Source: Tieghemiomyces parasiticus
Taxonomy: Eukaryota; Kickxellomycota; Dimargaritomycetes; Dimargaritales; Dimargaritaceae
Direction: 5' to 3'
Length of the DNA: 35,777 nucleotides
NCBI GenBank assembly: GCA_027575765.1
Contig: JANBPT010000440.1
Span: 1 to 35,777 of the forward strand
Under the pieces are notes generated by a model. The model was not told the DNA's origin, did not search any database, and was given only the letters and a program-made list of their open reading frames with translations. Of the stretch, positions 1 through 11,009 are shown one piece after another (the first letter of the stretch is position 1; each line of letters starts with the position of its first letter). A program made the position numbers and the translations under genes.

Positions 1-1189
1 TTGTCAAAAACTCCCATCTCGATAACCGCCGGGGCTGTCACGAAGGCGATTCCCAACGTGACGCGCGCCTAGTTCATCTTTATCTGTACCGCCCTACGGC
101 CCAAAATTACCAAATACTCCACTGTACGCCGCGTTCTTGGGAATCTAACCTAAATCAAGTTACGGCGGTTTACCAGTCTCAAACGGGTAATAACGCAACC
201 CCAACGTTCTAACCACGCGGCTGCTCCTGCCTTTGAACCTTATCAAGTAGCGTCAATTTTGATTATCACCGAGCCCTGAGCGCTCGAGTGGAGCCCTGAT
301 GAAAATTGGCTGATCGACCAAGTGTAATAGCATTAGACCTTAACCTTCACCGCACCGCGAATTTAGACTACCAGCCGCCTTAGCTGCGAAAGAGGGGAGA
401 GGCAAGACCCATTGAGTCTGAAATCCTTCTAAACCGACATGACACTGCGTCAATAAATGTACTCCCTAAACCGCCCAATTCTCGCGTGACACCCACACCA
501 GGTTTTTTGTGTAGAAGAAGTGGCTATTATAACAAACAGCGTGGCATCGTAGGCCCTGATTGCCCGTTGCATAGACGGAAGCGCCCCCCAAAAAGCCTCC
601 CCAGTCAATCCCAATCTACGAGGTTCCAAATCTTAGGATAGACTTATCGGCTTTTAAGTGCTCTCTAATCCAACGAGCCTAAGGAGCAAAGGCTTAGCCA
701 ACCAAGCATGTGGCTTTTCAAGGCTAAGGTTCCTCTACGCGACCCATCCTTCTTCACTATGGCGATTTCGCCACCTCGATGGGTTCAAAGAGCGCCGCTC
801 TCTGTTATGTGGCAATGTCAATGATTTCGGCCCTAGTTCCGACGGCGCACTCTGGTTTGAGGCGCTTCGGATACAAAGGGCCCCTAGCGCGGCTGACTCA
901 GCCACCGTTTATATACTGATCCCTGCAATTTTATAAGGTAGTGGAAACTCTGTGGCCGTTAACTTAGGGTACCTCCGCACCCTATCAGTCACTGGGCGAG
1001 CCAGACCCGGCGTGTATAAAGGCCTCCGATACCGGGCAACCCTGCTATATTCTCAACTATTCCGACCCATTCACTGCCTCCTAACGTTCCCTATGGCTGC
1101 CTAGTACCGCCCTTTTGATGCACCTTTATTGCTCTCCTCTACTCTAATAGCCTGCTTGACCCTCACTTGGCCGCCAAATTTGCGCAACC
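1..1189. other. Left-end stretch without a supported gene
   Basis: I see no convincing coding region here. The longest open frame (658-936, +) has no recognisable domain and no splice context. A TATA-like TATAAA at 1015-1020 lies about 170 bases upstream of the ATG at 1190 and could belong to that gene's promoter, but this rests on position only. Confidence 0.4.
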
Positions 1190-1983
1190 ATGGGCATCTC
1201 TGAAGTGCGTGTAGCCTTCTCGGCTAAGTTGAACCTACTGGCCATGGTCGCCCTCTTCTTCAACACGCTGGCGTATATCTTGGCTTGCTGTGCCCTGGCC
1301 ATGTCAGTCGCATTGGGCGCCAGATATATACCCACGGTAAGTCTCGATAAGTTACCCTGGACCGATTGGCCACTGGTACCACGCCTTAAATCCAGACGGC
1401 ATAGCGGCTCTGCTCGACCTACCTTAACACACCCATTACATAATACGTGGCGTATCCCTCTCAATCCACTACCGGCCAGAACTTCCACTCGTTCAACGAT
1501 TTCATGGTACACCTCATACTCATCATCACCCTGCTGGTCTTGTTATTCTGGATGATGCGTGCCTATATTTCCCAGAAGGGCTGCTTCGCCACGATACCCG
1601 AGTGGGTGGTTTGGGCAATCGTAACCTACTTTAACTTCCTGTAAGTACCCACGTTACCTATGCTACCCGTAGGTAGACAGCCGTGTGGGTGGTACTTAAC
1701 CATCTAGTAGCTAACCTAGGCAACCCCTCGGCTCTTTGTATACTATACTCCCAACCGTTACAGGGTGGCCTTCAAGTGTCTGAGCGTCGAGGTCGACTTC
1801 ATCTACGACGAGAACCCACAGAACACCGACCGGGCAGGTATTGAGCTAATGCGCGCGGCCGGGTTCACGACGCTATGCGTGGGCATTGTTGATGCCATGT
1901 TCGCCGCCCTGGTGAGCTTTGCGGTCGTTGCCCCCGCCCCTGGCCCTTCATTTCCGGAAGACTACTGCAGAGAAATGCCCTGA
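1190..1983 (+). CDS. Small four-helix membrane protein, uncharacterised (3 exons)
   Basis: I do not recognise a family. Exons are 1190-1336, 1480-1640 and 1764-1983. Both introns (143 and 123 bases) start with GTAAGT and end in AG, and joining them keeps one frame, giving 175 residues. The ATG sits in a good context (caaccATGG). Four hydrophobic segments are visible, at roughly residues 14-44, 58-79, 89-112 and 134-160. Short polar loops separate them, and an acidic loop (DFIYDENPQNTDR) lies between helices 3 and 4. The four-helix layout and size recall MARVEL-type or other tetraspan proteins, but no diagnostic motif supports that. An AATAAA follows the stop by 28 bases. The gene is well supported by splicing and hydrophobicity; its function is unknown. 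Confidence 0.72.
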
Positions 1984-2010
1984 CGAGCCCCTAAACCAAC
2001 AGGCCTACGG

Positions 2011-2016
2011 AATAAA
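2011..2016 (+). terminator. Candidate polyadenylation signal AATAAA
   Basis: Exact AATAAA 28 bases after the stop codon of the four-helix membrane protein gene. Position and strand fit, but there is no transcript evidence. Confidence 0.45.
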
Positions 2017-2241
2017 TGGTGGCCATTGAGTCCTTTTAACGGGGCTGGACCCTGATGTATCTTAACTTCAAGTTTTTCTACGCCTACTTCAAAAGATTGA
2101 GCAGCGGCTAAGGCCGCCACTTATAAACTGCGCTCAACCTAATTCACCGATAAATACTGTCAATAGGGCACCTCTGAGAAAGATCGAGATGGGATCATGT
2201 GAAAAGTTCGAAGAGAGTAAAGGCACCCGCTCTCCCTTGTT

Positions 2242-3960
2242 TCAATTCATGACCCACCAGAGCCAAAGGGCGAGGAGTAATGGAGCCACGGATACAACCC
2301 ACCGGGGCGGACCGAGGGGGCGTGGCATGAGGTCGGCTAGTTCGTGCACCGTCTCGTCCAAGGATTTGACGAATGCCTTCAGACCAAATGTATCCCTGGC
2401 CCACTCATGCCCGGCCGCCCCTAACCGACGGCAGGCCGTGGGGTCGGCCAGCAGGACTGTACGGATGGGCTCAGCGAACGCCTCGGGGGTTGGGCTCCGT
2501 AGGAACCCAGTCAGCCCGTCGCGCACGGTCTCCTTGGGGCCCCCGTTATTGACGGCCACCACGGGCAGTCGGGAATACATGGCCTCCACGGGTACAATCC
2601 CGAAGTGCTCGAAACTGGGCGTGTAGAGCAGACAGAGCGCGTGGCTGAGAAGGTAGGCCCGCTGGTTCTCGGTAAAGGATGGTACGAAAAGCACGTCGAC
2701 GGTGGGCGGCGTGGCCTCAGTGACGTGACTGCGGACCGTGTGAGTGGTAAGGCCGCCGTCGCGGGCGAGGATATTGAGTTCTTGCAGGTATTGGACGTTC
2801 TCAGGTACACGCGGATCGTAGCCTCCGCCCACTACCAACCGGAGGGGCCGATCGGGAACGGTGCGGCGCAGTTCGATCAGAGTCCGGATGGCCAAGTCCA
2901 CGTTTTTCTTGCGTTCGAAGCGGTTGATTGACAGCAGAAAGGCGCTGTCCGTGCCGTCTGCCTTCGTCAGCCGCAGGGGCCGCAGGCCTGGGTCTTCAAC
3001 GTCGACGTCGGTGCCGTACGCGTCGAGCCGGATGCCGGGGTAGAGCACAGCGGGGGCCTGGGTGATGGTGGGGAAGGCCCTTTTGAAGATGGAGGCCGTG
3101 AACCGACTGTTGACCACGATCCGGTCCGCCAGGGCCGTGGTGCGCTCCTCAAAGTAGTCAAATGGCAGGCGGTATAGGCGCTTTAGTCGAGAGGCTCCGC
3201 CCTGAATGAGGTATTTGTCCGGAAAGTGGCAGTAGAAGAGGGTCCGTGCGCTGAAGAGGAGACGGATCAGCGGGAGGTAGGCCGAGAGCTGGTCGCACAC
3301 TACCACGTCGTAGATGTCTCCCCGGGTGAGCCAAAGTGCGAGGATAAGGTGCCAACCGCGGAGGATGGCGCACAAGATATAGAACCGGCCGAAGATGACA
3401 CGCGGAAAGAAGGTGTTTCCCAAAACGTGGACGGTCAGAGTGCCTGGAAGCGGGAGCGGGAGGCGGGGATAAGTAGCACAGAGTTGCTGGTCAGCCCCGT
3501 TATTCTAACGGCGAGGGCCGTGCGGATCTGCCCAGTCAGTAGCATCGGGCAATGGCACCCTCTTGTTACCTACCGTCTTTGGTCTCTTGGAAACAGTGGC
3601 CGGGGTCGTGGTGGGACGTATAGACGGTGACCTCGTGGCCCTGATCCTGCAGCCCAACGGCGGCGTCGACCACAAGCCGCTCCGCGCCGCCTAGCGTAGG
3701 TGTTTGTGAGTGTATGAATATATATATATGTATATATATATGTGTGTGTGTAACCAAGGGTAGATTGGAGTTGTTAAAATGGGGGATGCAGAGCCTGCTG
3801 TCTTCGGATGTGGCGGACCGGCATTTATGGCCTGCAACCCGACCAAAATGAGCAGGCCGGCGACGGCTAAGGGCATCAACCTTCGGCTGCTGGTCTTACC
3901 GATGCCGAGGTCAGGGTGAATGAGGGCGATGCGTAGTGGTCGTTTCATTGGCGAGGTCAT
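2242..3960 (-). CDS. ALG2: ALG2, alpha-1,3/1,6-mannosyltransferase of N-glycan assembly (3 exons)
   Basis: ALG2 adds the second and third mannoses to the dolichol-linked oligosaccharide on the cytosolic face of the ER. Exons on the minus strand are 3960-3900, 3690-3574 and 3443-2242. The introns are 209 bases (GTAAGA donor) and 130 bases (GTAGGT donor), and the joined frame gives 459 residues. The N-terminus reads [17 protein letters not shown] across the first junction, the typical ALG2 GT4 start, followed by [14 protein letters not shown] and, across the second junction, [12 protein letters not shown]. The GT4 nucleotide-sugar motif is present as [13 protein letters not shown] (E-x7-E), with [10 protein letters not shown] upstream. 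A C-terminal hydrophobic segment ([13 protein letters not shown]) fits membrane attachment. The first in-frame ATG is at 3960. The length matches the family. Confidence 0.95.
3718..3752. repeat. TA/TG microsatellite inside ALG2 intron 1
   Basis: An alternating TATATATA/TGTATATA tract followed by a TG run, lying wholly within the first ALG2 intron (3691-3899), close to its 3' splice site. It is likely length-polymorphic. Confidence 0.85.
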
Positions 3961-4835
3961 GGTGAGCAAAGTAGGCAAAGTGACGAGATGAGATAGGCAG
4001 GGCTATTGACCCGGGCTGAGCGGCTGCGCCGGGCCACCATCCAATATCCGAACATAGCAAAGGGACTCCCCCACAGCCATACATCCAATGTTCGATCCTA
4101 TCGGTTTAACCCCAGTCCGTTAACCAAGTAAGGATCGCTGACTCTACTTAAACAGGCCCCTTCCGCCCAGTGGGGTCAATTTACGACCTGCATGAACGGA
4201 CTTGCGCGACTTAGACAAGTAAACACGTCTGGCCGCTTAGAACCGAGTAGCGCGATATCGTACCCCTTCGGCTAGGCCTATTCCATTACCCGTGCCCGAG
4301 GGCTTCCGCTTCCACTGAGTTTAGTTTGAGAGTATTCGCGACGGAGCGGCGAACGTCAGTCAAGGGCCGTATGGAGGTGAAGGGCGGTTGGCTTGTATAA
4401 CACCGGTACCACCATCACCTCAGTGTCCCTTCAGTGGACGCGTAGTGCGGAGGCGCTCGGGAGTGGAATGGTGGAGGGGGGGCAATGGTGGGGTGGCGGG
4501 CCCCAACGGAGACCGAGCCTATCTGCCCTACACTAGCTCCACCGTTTAACCGCTGCCCGGTTCCGGTCCAGCGTAGTACATCCCAACAGACGAGTATAAA
4601 CAATGCCGGCGGGCCGCACCTGCCGCGGTCCCACCTGTTGTTTACCTTTGCCCCCTCCATTGTTGTGCCGCTTACCTGGCCTGTCAAGCCATTCATAACT
4701 ATCACCCTTAACCGGTACATAACGCCTTAGCTGTGGCGTTATCCATGCATCTTGCCCCAACTCGCACTCTACTTTATCCTCTATTTGTCACTTAGTAACC
4801 ACCTGGTAGCCCGTAGCCGACACCCAGCCGGACTG
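3961..4835. other. Intergenic region between divergent ALG2 and the 329-residue protein gene
   Basis: This holds the 5' flanks of two divergently read genes. Short open frames on both strands (for example 4485-4730) have no domain, no coding character I can recognise and no splice support. No clear TATA box was identified. Confidence 0.4.
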
Positions 4836-5825
4836 ATGAAGCTCCACCAATTCTTTAAGTCCAAAAAGGCCACGCCGGCGCCCCCGGTCTGCCTCGGCAA
4901 GCCCACCGTGGTCCCGCCATCAAGTAAAGAGGAGACTACCACGACCCCATCGTCGAGTACGGGGGCGCCCACGCTAGCCCCATACACCGCGTTATTAAAC
5001 TCAGCGACCGCCCTCATCGAGGCCCTACCCCTCCCGAGTGCCCCGGTCCCCCCACCCGGCCCTCATTCGGAACCTATAACTCTAGCCCCTTCCCACCTGC
5101 CGAACCCGGCACCTACACAGCCCCCTGGTCACCACCTCACCGCCGAGGTCCCGCTGCGCCACCGTACCTTACGCAAAGCCCACTCCGCCATCGCCCTAGC
5201 TAATACCGAAAAGGGAACCTCCCGGCCACGGACCAAGAAACGCTACCCTGATTTATCCGTTCCAGCGACCGGGGGCGACAAATCTCACCTCGCCGTACCG
5301 GCGCGCACGCTGACTCGCAAGCGGTCCTGCGACGTGCTTACCGATGAGCCGGAGGCCACGACCCTCAAACCGCACCGTAAGAAATCCCTCCAGGACCTCC
5401 TCCAGAATGACCTACGGGCGCTCGACAAACCGACGGCGTTTGCTGATCGTAAACCGCTCCTACCGCTGACCATCCCGGCTCGTAAGAAACGGCCTTCGTT
5501 GACCATCGTCAAGCGAGACCCCGACTCACCCCCGTCGTCGCCGCCACCGCCGTTACCGGCGTTTGTGGCGCCGCTGTCCTATTCGCCGACCCGTCGTAGC
5601 CGTTACTACGTGTTCAGCGGACAGATTGAGGGCGAAGGCCAAGTTACAGTCACCTCAGTCGACCAGCTGTCGGTGCCCGGACTTGTGGCGAGACGGGGGA
5701 TCTCGGCGGCCCGCTCCGTATCCACCTCTGCCCTACCCGCTGCCAACGAGGCCGACGACTTCATTCCGCGGCCCGGTAGCCTGCGTCGGGTAAGCCGGCC
5801 GCGGTTCCCTGCCGAAACACTGTAG
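4836..5825 (+). CDS. Disordered basic protein with repeated basic-Ser motifs, function unknown
   Basis: I do not recognise this gene. It is a single open frame of 329 residues from the ATG at 4836, the first ATG in a frame that is open from 4752. The first third is rich in Pro, Thr and Ala and looks disordered. The rest carries recurring basic clusters followed by Ser and a hydrophobic stretch: RKAHSAIAL (from residue 113), RKRSCDVL (161), RKKSLQDLL (181), RKKRPSLTIV (216) and LRRVSRP (316). Several match the basophilic kinase pattern R-[RK]-x-S, so regulation by an AGC-type kinase or 14-3-3 binding is a reasonable inference. The basic runs could also act as nuclear localisation signals. No catalytic domain, signal peptide or membrane segment is visible. 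The uninterrupted frame and high GC support coding. Confidence 0.68.
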   Translation: MKLHQFFKSKKATPAPPVCLGKPTVVPPSSKEETTTTPSSSTGAPTLAPYTALLNSATALIEALPLPSAPVPPPGPHSEPITLAPSHLPNPAPTQPPGHHLTAEVPLRHRTLRKAHSAIALANTEKGTSRPRTKKRYPDLSVPATGGDKSHLAVPARTLTRKRSCDVLTDEPEATTLKPHRKKSLQDLLQNDLRALDKPTAFADRKPLLPLTIPARKKRPSLTIVKRDPDSPPSSPPPPLPAFVAPLSYSPTRRSRYYVFSGQIEGEGQVTVTSVDQLSVPGLVARRGISAARSVSTSALPAANEADDFIPRPGSLRRVSRPRFPAETL

Positions 5826-6381
5826 CCCACCCAATGCGTGCTTTACTCTGTATCTTTTACTCTAGTCCGTCATAGCGACTGATGTCGGTGCAGTCTGATT
5901 AAACATGGTATGGCGATATCCAATGAAGGGCAAGTCTGGATACGGGCGCCTTGACACGTGCTGGGATGAGACGGTGCATTAAGGAAGAGTCCGAATCGGC
6001 TTGGTATCACTCACTTTCTGGGAATCCCTGGCCCAATCCTGGTATGGAAAAACGGTTAGTTAATCCGTGTCCTCAGCCTCTGCTCTTGCGAACCAGTCAC
6101 ATTGGCCTTGGGTATGGGCAACGTGGGAATGGCCGGGTCAAAAAGCTGGTGGGGGAGGGCAAGTCTCACCACCTCAGAGGTCCACAGGTTGGTGACTGAT
6201 AACTGCCACCGGTCCGCCATGTGTTCCAGCCTAACCTTCATTGCCACGTTGGTCCGTTAACTCGTCGCATGCACCACCGTGAGCTGTTCCTTCCGTCCTT
6301 GTCGCCCTAATAGCATCCAATCCAATTTTGTTCATCGGCCCTGCTGCTCCCCTCCCCCACAACCCATCCTTCGCCGCCACC
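5826..6381. other. Intergenic, upstream of GCSH
   Basis: There is no supported gene. The last 100 bases are C/T-rich (cctcccccacaaccc) and lead into a strong start context for GCSH (gccgccaccATG), so this end probably holds its 5' leader. Nothing else recognisable was seen. Confidence 0.4.
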
Positions 6382-7153
6382 ATGCTTACCGCCCGCCTGC
6401 TCTCCCGGACCTTCCGTACCGTGCGGCCGACTCCGCTGGCTCTGAAGTGCAGCCTCCAGCCCACCCTAGCCTTCCGCTTCTACTCGAGTGCCGGTCCTGG
6501 TAAGTGCGATTGGCCAGACTATCGAGGATGCTGCGGGATTCGAGTCCTCTGTTTTATTGCGTCGTAGCAGCCGAATTCATCCTCACCTGGCCATCGTTAG
6601 CTGACCTTTCGCTACCAAGCCCCCTCCCTTACTTGACTGCATCCCTACCCTCCAGTCACCAAGTACACCGAATCCCACGAATGGGTCCGTATTGAGGACA
6701 AGGTCGCCACGGTGGGTGTGACTGACTATGCCCAGGCTCACCTGGGCGACGTCGTGTTCGTCGAACTTCCGGAGGTGAATGCGGCTGTCACCGAGGGTTC
6801 CCCTATTGCTATCGTGGAGAGCGTCAAGGCCGCCAGCGACATATACAGCCCTGTTGACGGCACCATTGTCGCTGCCAACGAGGAGCTGACGAGCAGCCCG
6901 AATCTGATTAACGATAACCCGACCGACGAAGGTAGGTACCGAAGGAGATCTCCTGAAAGGCAGGGCAGGTAGGGGAGCTCGGACATTTTTTCCACCAACA
7001 AGGCCACGGCGCGATCACTAACTCTATTATATCTATCGCTCTCTCCACACTCATTATCCAGGCTGGATGTTCAAGGTGTCATTCGACTCGGCGGACCCTT
7101 TCAAGAAACTGATGGACGCCGCCGCCTACAAGGAGTTCTGCTCCAAGGAGTAA
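6382..7153 (+). CDS. GCV3: Glycine cleavage system H protein, mitochondrial (3 exons)
   Basis: H protein is the lipoylated carrier that shuttles the aminomethyl group between the P, T and L proteins of the mitochondrial glycine cleavage complex. Exons are 6382-6499, 6656-6931 and 7062-7153. The introns (156 and 130 bases) have GTAAGT and GTAGGT donors and CAG acceptors, and both are phase 1. The product is 161 residues. Residues 1-39 are Arg/Ser-rich without acids ([18 protein letters not shown]), a typical mitochondrial presequence. The mature part starts [15 protein letters not shown]. The lipoylation site is in [15 protein letters not shown], with Lys97 the predicted lipoyl lysine. The C-terminus has the family's GWMFKV followed by [10 protein letters not shown]. 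The start has a perfect Kozak-like context. It converges with the lipase gene on the opposite strand, with 212 bases between the stops. Confidence 0.96.
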
Positions 7154-7325
7154 CCTTCCAGAAAGGCATTCCCGTCGAAGGCCCAACACCGCTTTACTGC
7201 TACCCCCCTCCTACCACTGTGCACCTCACCCTCACCTCGGTACTTCTTATCTTACGGAGGGGGGGGCACGGCCACGGACAAAAACCCACCTGACCTATTC
7301 CACCTAGTTGATGGACATACATCTC

Positions 7326-7331
7326 TTTATT
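7326..7331 (-). terminator. Candidate polyadenylation signal for the lipase fusion gene
   Basis: TTTATT on the plus strand is AATAAA on the minus strand, 35 bases past the stop codon at 7366. Position and strand fit the minus-strand lipase gene. Confidence 0.5.
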
Positions 7332-7365
7332 ATTCAATCACCGTTATAGTAAATCAGCCTGGGCA

Positions 7366-9372
7366 TCAGGCTTCTAGTGAAGCGTATCTATCCTCATGGT
7401 CGTGTGCGTGGTCACCCTGGGTCTGCGAGCAAACGCTGCAGGCCTCCCGATCCTTAGCAGTCATGCCTTCACTTCGGAACATACGGCTAATGTGCTTGAA
7501 GTACAGGCGATGGTCAAGCATCTTGGATCCCCGAAACTTGACGGCCCTGGAGCAGTCTGGATCCCGTTCGAGAGTATACGTATCCATCGGACAATAGACG
7601 GCCAGATTGAGTTCCGGGTAAATATAAATCTCACCGGCTACGTGATAGTACCCAAGCTTCTGGCCGGGCAAACTAGGGATAAAGTCCTTCCCGTTGTTAA
7701 CCAGAATCGTCGGGATGTTGAGGGCATTATAGTACGTGACGAACTGGCTATTGCCGACCATAGGGCCGCTGATAAGGGCCATGTCAAAATCCGGATGCCA
7801 GGCCGGGTACTTGATAGCCAGCTTAAGACAGGTCAGAAACACCACAGCGGCACCCAGCGAGTGGCCGTCGCACACGATCCGCGCCTCCGGGTGGGTAAAT
7901 TTTAACGAGGCAACCGTATGCTCAACGTCGGCGAAGGCCTTTTCGGCCATCTGCAGCATGCCGCTGTGGACCTTGGAACCGTGCCACATTTGGGGCCATG
8001 GGGTCTGCAAGACCTTGACATCCTGGACAAACGAGCGCCAGTCGGTAGACGTCGTTCCCCGTAGCGCGATAATGATTTCCTTGTGGGTTTCAGAGTATGC
8101 CACAAAGCCGTGGACCGCGAGTTGCGGTTGCTGGATGTGGTGAATGATGTTAAAGGCCTTCGGGTCCTTGGGAAGAAGGTGGCAGTCCGGACTGCTGGTG
8201 TCGAGGTACGTGGCCAGCGCGGTTCTACAGTGGGAAAGGGTGGAGAGCGTAGGTAGTACCTTAGGTGTGAGAGCGGGTGGGGGTGTGAGGGGTTAAGTGG
8301 AACCCACCAGCAGCATGCTACAGAGAACGCTCATGCCATGTCGCTTGACTTACTCGATACGCCGGTGGATAAGGATGAGGGTCTCGGGGTCGACCGATTT
8401 CTTCGCCAACAGGTTGTGTTCCCGCTGAGTGAGTTCCTTGGGCTCGTTTCGTTGGTTGCGTCGATACGACGGCATGGATAACCACCGGCGCAGCCGGCCA
8501 GTCGGTCGGATTTCCGAAGGACTTTCGTCCGACGGCGAGGTGGTTAGCGCGTCCGTGTATTTCGGATGGTCGGACGATGATGGGCTCAATTCGGGGGTAT
8601 CGTCATTAACCACAGGGGCCTCCCCTAAATCCTGGGCAGTGAAGAGGCCCTGGTTCGCGGTTAGTTTGGGCTGCTGTAGGCCAGCCTGATTAAGACTGTC
8701 TAGACCTACAGCCAGATTAATGGCATCTGGAGTGGGCATGGGGGCTCTGGCATAATGCGAGTTGTCGTTTCCCAGGCTATCTCGGGGGGCCGCTGGCTGT
8801 CGGCCCGATTTAGGCCTTTCTTTCGCCAGCCCACGTGAGGTTGCTGGTCGCCGAACTAGTGGTTCGGGTCCCGAGTGGCTGGTGGGTAGTCCGGGGGACA
8901 AGCCGTCGTGCGATGCGTCCCTTGGGCGTGGATTACCGTCTACTGGGTAACTTGTCGGTGGCTCCAGATAATAGTATCGGTAGTCGGGCGATACACGGGA
9001 TCTTTGGTCTCCATCTCCTCCCTGCAGGTCGCCGGTGGTAGCGCGGCGGGTTGAGTAATAGCCGTAGTCATACTCCTCCCCGTCGACCATGAGTGGGCCT
9101 TGGTAGCGAGAGGGCGAATAACGATATTGTCCCTCTGCATCGTAGGGTCCATCGTACTGTTCAGAGTAGAGATATCCCGCGTTCCCGTAGTTGCTGGGAG
9201 GATAAACAACCCCGCGTCTTTCAGGGTTCCACCAACAATAGGGTTGGGCGGTATCCCCAGGCCGTAGTATGGTGGCAAAGTTAGGGTGAGGGAACATGGG
9301 CGGTTGGGGGTTGGATGAAAATGGCGCGTTCATGTATGGCAAGCCGCCACCATAATAGTAAGGATAGGCCAT
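7366..9372 (-). CDS. Tyr-rich protein fused to class 3 lipase domain (2 exons)
   Basis: Exon 1 is 9372-8354 and exon 2 is 8224-7366. The 129-base intron has donor GA|GTAAGT, a pyrimidine-rich tract and acceptor CTGTAG, and is phase 2. The apparent stop at the end of exon 1 is only the TAA inside the donor. The product is 625 residues. Residues 1-310 are Tyr/Pro/Gly/Ser-rich (start MAYPYYYGGG; YDYGYYSTRR; YRYYYLEPP), probably disordered. From about 325 a fungal class 3 lipase fold begins and runs through the junction (PETLILIHRRIETALATYLD). Oxyanion motif ALRGTTSTDW and nucleophile elbow DGHSLGAA (Ser462) are present. Asp520 (GKDFIPSLP) and His578 (LDHRLYF) complete the expected triad, so it should be active on esters or triacylglycerols. 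The tail has CSVC and a His/Asp cluster (HAHDHED). No signal peptide follows the first ATG; an upstream signal exon is possible. Its tandem paralog lies upstream at 11010-13061. Confidence 0.86.
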
Positions 9373-11009
9373 GGCTGCCACGGAAGTGGGGGTGTCTTAA
9401 ATATATATATATTTCTAAAGCTGGCGGAAATGACTAGTCGATACGGTATGGGCGTGAGTGGAAGTTTAGAGCAAAGGCAACGAAAGTGCACAGACAAGAT
9501 TTAGTTGACAGAATCAATGGCCAGCCAGGATAAAACTACATAGCTAAGGATACAGGCAACAAAGACATCGATAGCCCAGGGCGATTGCTGGCGTTCCCCC
9601 TATATATGTAGCGGTGTAGTACATCGGGCTTGATTCCTCCTTCGAGCCCCCATCCTAGTCGACCTGCGCTTCAACGCCTTTCTAGCCTTACCATCTTCCT
9701 CTCTTTTTTTTTTCTCTTGACCACCTGCCTCAGCCCAATAGCTTGGTCCTTCACGCACACACACACACCCTTCTTGTCCTACTACCACCAGAGTCGCGTC
9801 CACACCCCTTCCGATGCGCCGCTAGCTAGCGGAGGGAGGGGAGACCTCGATCGTTGCACAAAAAATCATTCGCAGATGGTTTCTTTCTCCCCTCCTCTCC
9901 TTTCGGTATATGTTCACTTACCGAGGTCTACGTCGGCCCACAGTAACGCCGTAAGAGCAAAAAAAAAAACCTCGCCACCACCGCTGTCACTGCCCCTTAG
10001 ATTCAATTGTAAGGCTAGCTTACGATCGTGATGTTGAGATACGTATTACCTCACCCCCCTCGAATTGCACGACGCACGTGGGTATCCTCACGGGGAGCTT
10101 CATCACGGAGCGCTCGAAAATGGGGGAAAGCAACCCTCGCGGACTGAGAGATTTGCAGGACAGAAGTGACAAGTATGGTGCGGTGGTTGTATCACGCTAT
10201 ATCTGTCACATCATAGGTATGAGGAAATGGAAGCAAGGCCCAACGGCGTCCGAGTGGCAGCGAGTAAGGTACGACTAACTAGAGGTAACTCCTACGCTCA
10301 TGATTAATCCGACTTGCAGATAGGGATGACACGGCCCAACGTGCCGCTATGGCCAACGCCGAGTGATACGCTTCCAGCGGCCTATCGATACCATCAAGTC
10401 CGGGAAGCCCAACTTCAATTCGCAAACGCCAACCCCGCCATTAGAAAAGTCCGAGGCCGAGCCAATGATAAAACATCATTCTGCCAGCACCCGAGGTCCC
10501 CGACACGTACTCGCGATCCTAACGTCATTGTACACATCCGGCCAGCAGTGTCCGGTGGGTATCGCGAGGAAGGGAACGGGAAATACCGTCGGCCGGATAA
10601 CGGCCAGATTTCATGAATCGACGCCTAATGTGATCCCTTAGCCGCCTTATCGTCTCTCTGCCTGACCTTTCGGGTGGGGGAATCGGTAATTTAGGCGTGG
10701 TTCTGTTCAATTATGCAACTCTTGCCGCGCAAGGAATATATACCGTCCACATTTCTCGGATTGCAGATTGGTTCTTCACCAATTTCACCCACAATACTGC
10801 TGGCGAATTGTGGGGCTGACAACGTTTAAAAACAGCGAACGATATTCACCCCCCACCTTCATATCTTCCTGGTGCTCAGGAAAGCGGCTTAATACGCCAT
10901 ATATTATATTGCTAAACGTTATTAGAATGTCCCCAAAAAACGGCCATACGCGTTGTCACTTGCATTATATGGGGGCATGATAAGCACGTTCATCTTGGCC
11001 AGCCCCTCA
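9373..11009. other. Spacer between the two tandem lipase-family genes
   Basis: This 1.64 kb stretch should hold the promoter of the downstream lipase gene and the 3' end of the paralog. It contains a CT-rich tract near 9700, a short CA run near 9752-9767 and an A run near 9960-9969. Open frames at 9630-10031, 10314-10616 and 10363-10641 (+) have no recognisable domain or splice context. No gene is called. Confidence 0.4.
9399..9414. repeat. Palindromic AT tract upstream of the lipase fusion ATG
   Basis: An AAATATATATATATTT palindrome about 27-42 bases before the ATG at 9372. It could be a TATA element, but it is very close to the ATG, which would fit better if the ATG exon were preceded by an intron. 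Confidence 0.6.

Noticed and set aside
8260..8334. Alternative separate lipase gene starting at 8334 with a 48-base intron (8260-8307), giving a signal-like start MSVLCSMLL
   Set aside because: The donor (GTGGGT) is poor and the intron far shorter than all others here. The 129-base intron from GTAAGT at 8353 to TGTAG at 8225 fits better and matches the phase and position of the paralog's intron.
9630..10031. Plus-strand open frame with a hydrophobic FLSFFFLL stretch suggesting a signal peptide
   Set aside because: The hydrophobic stretch comes from a CT-rich tract, there is no ATG at its start, and the rest is low-complexity.
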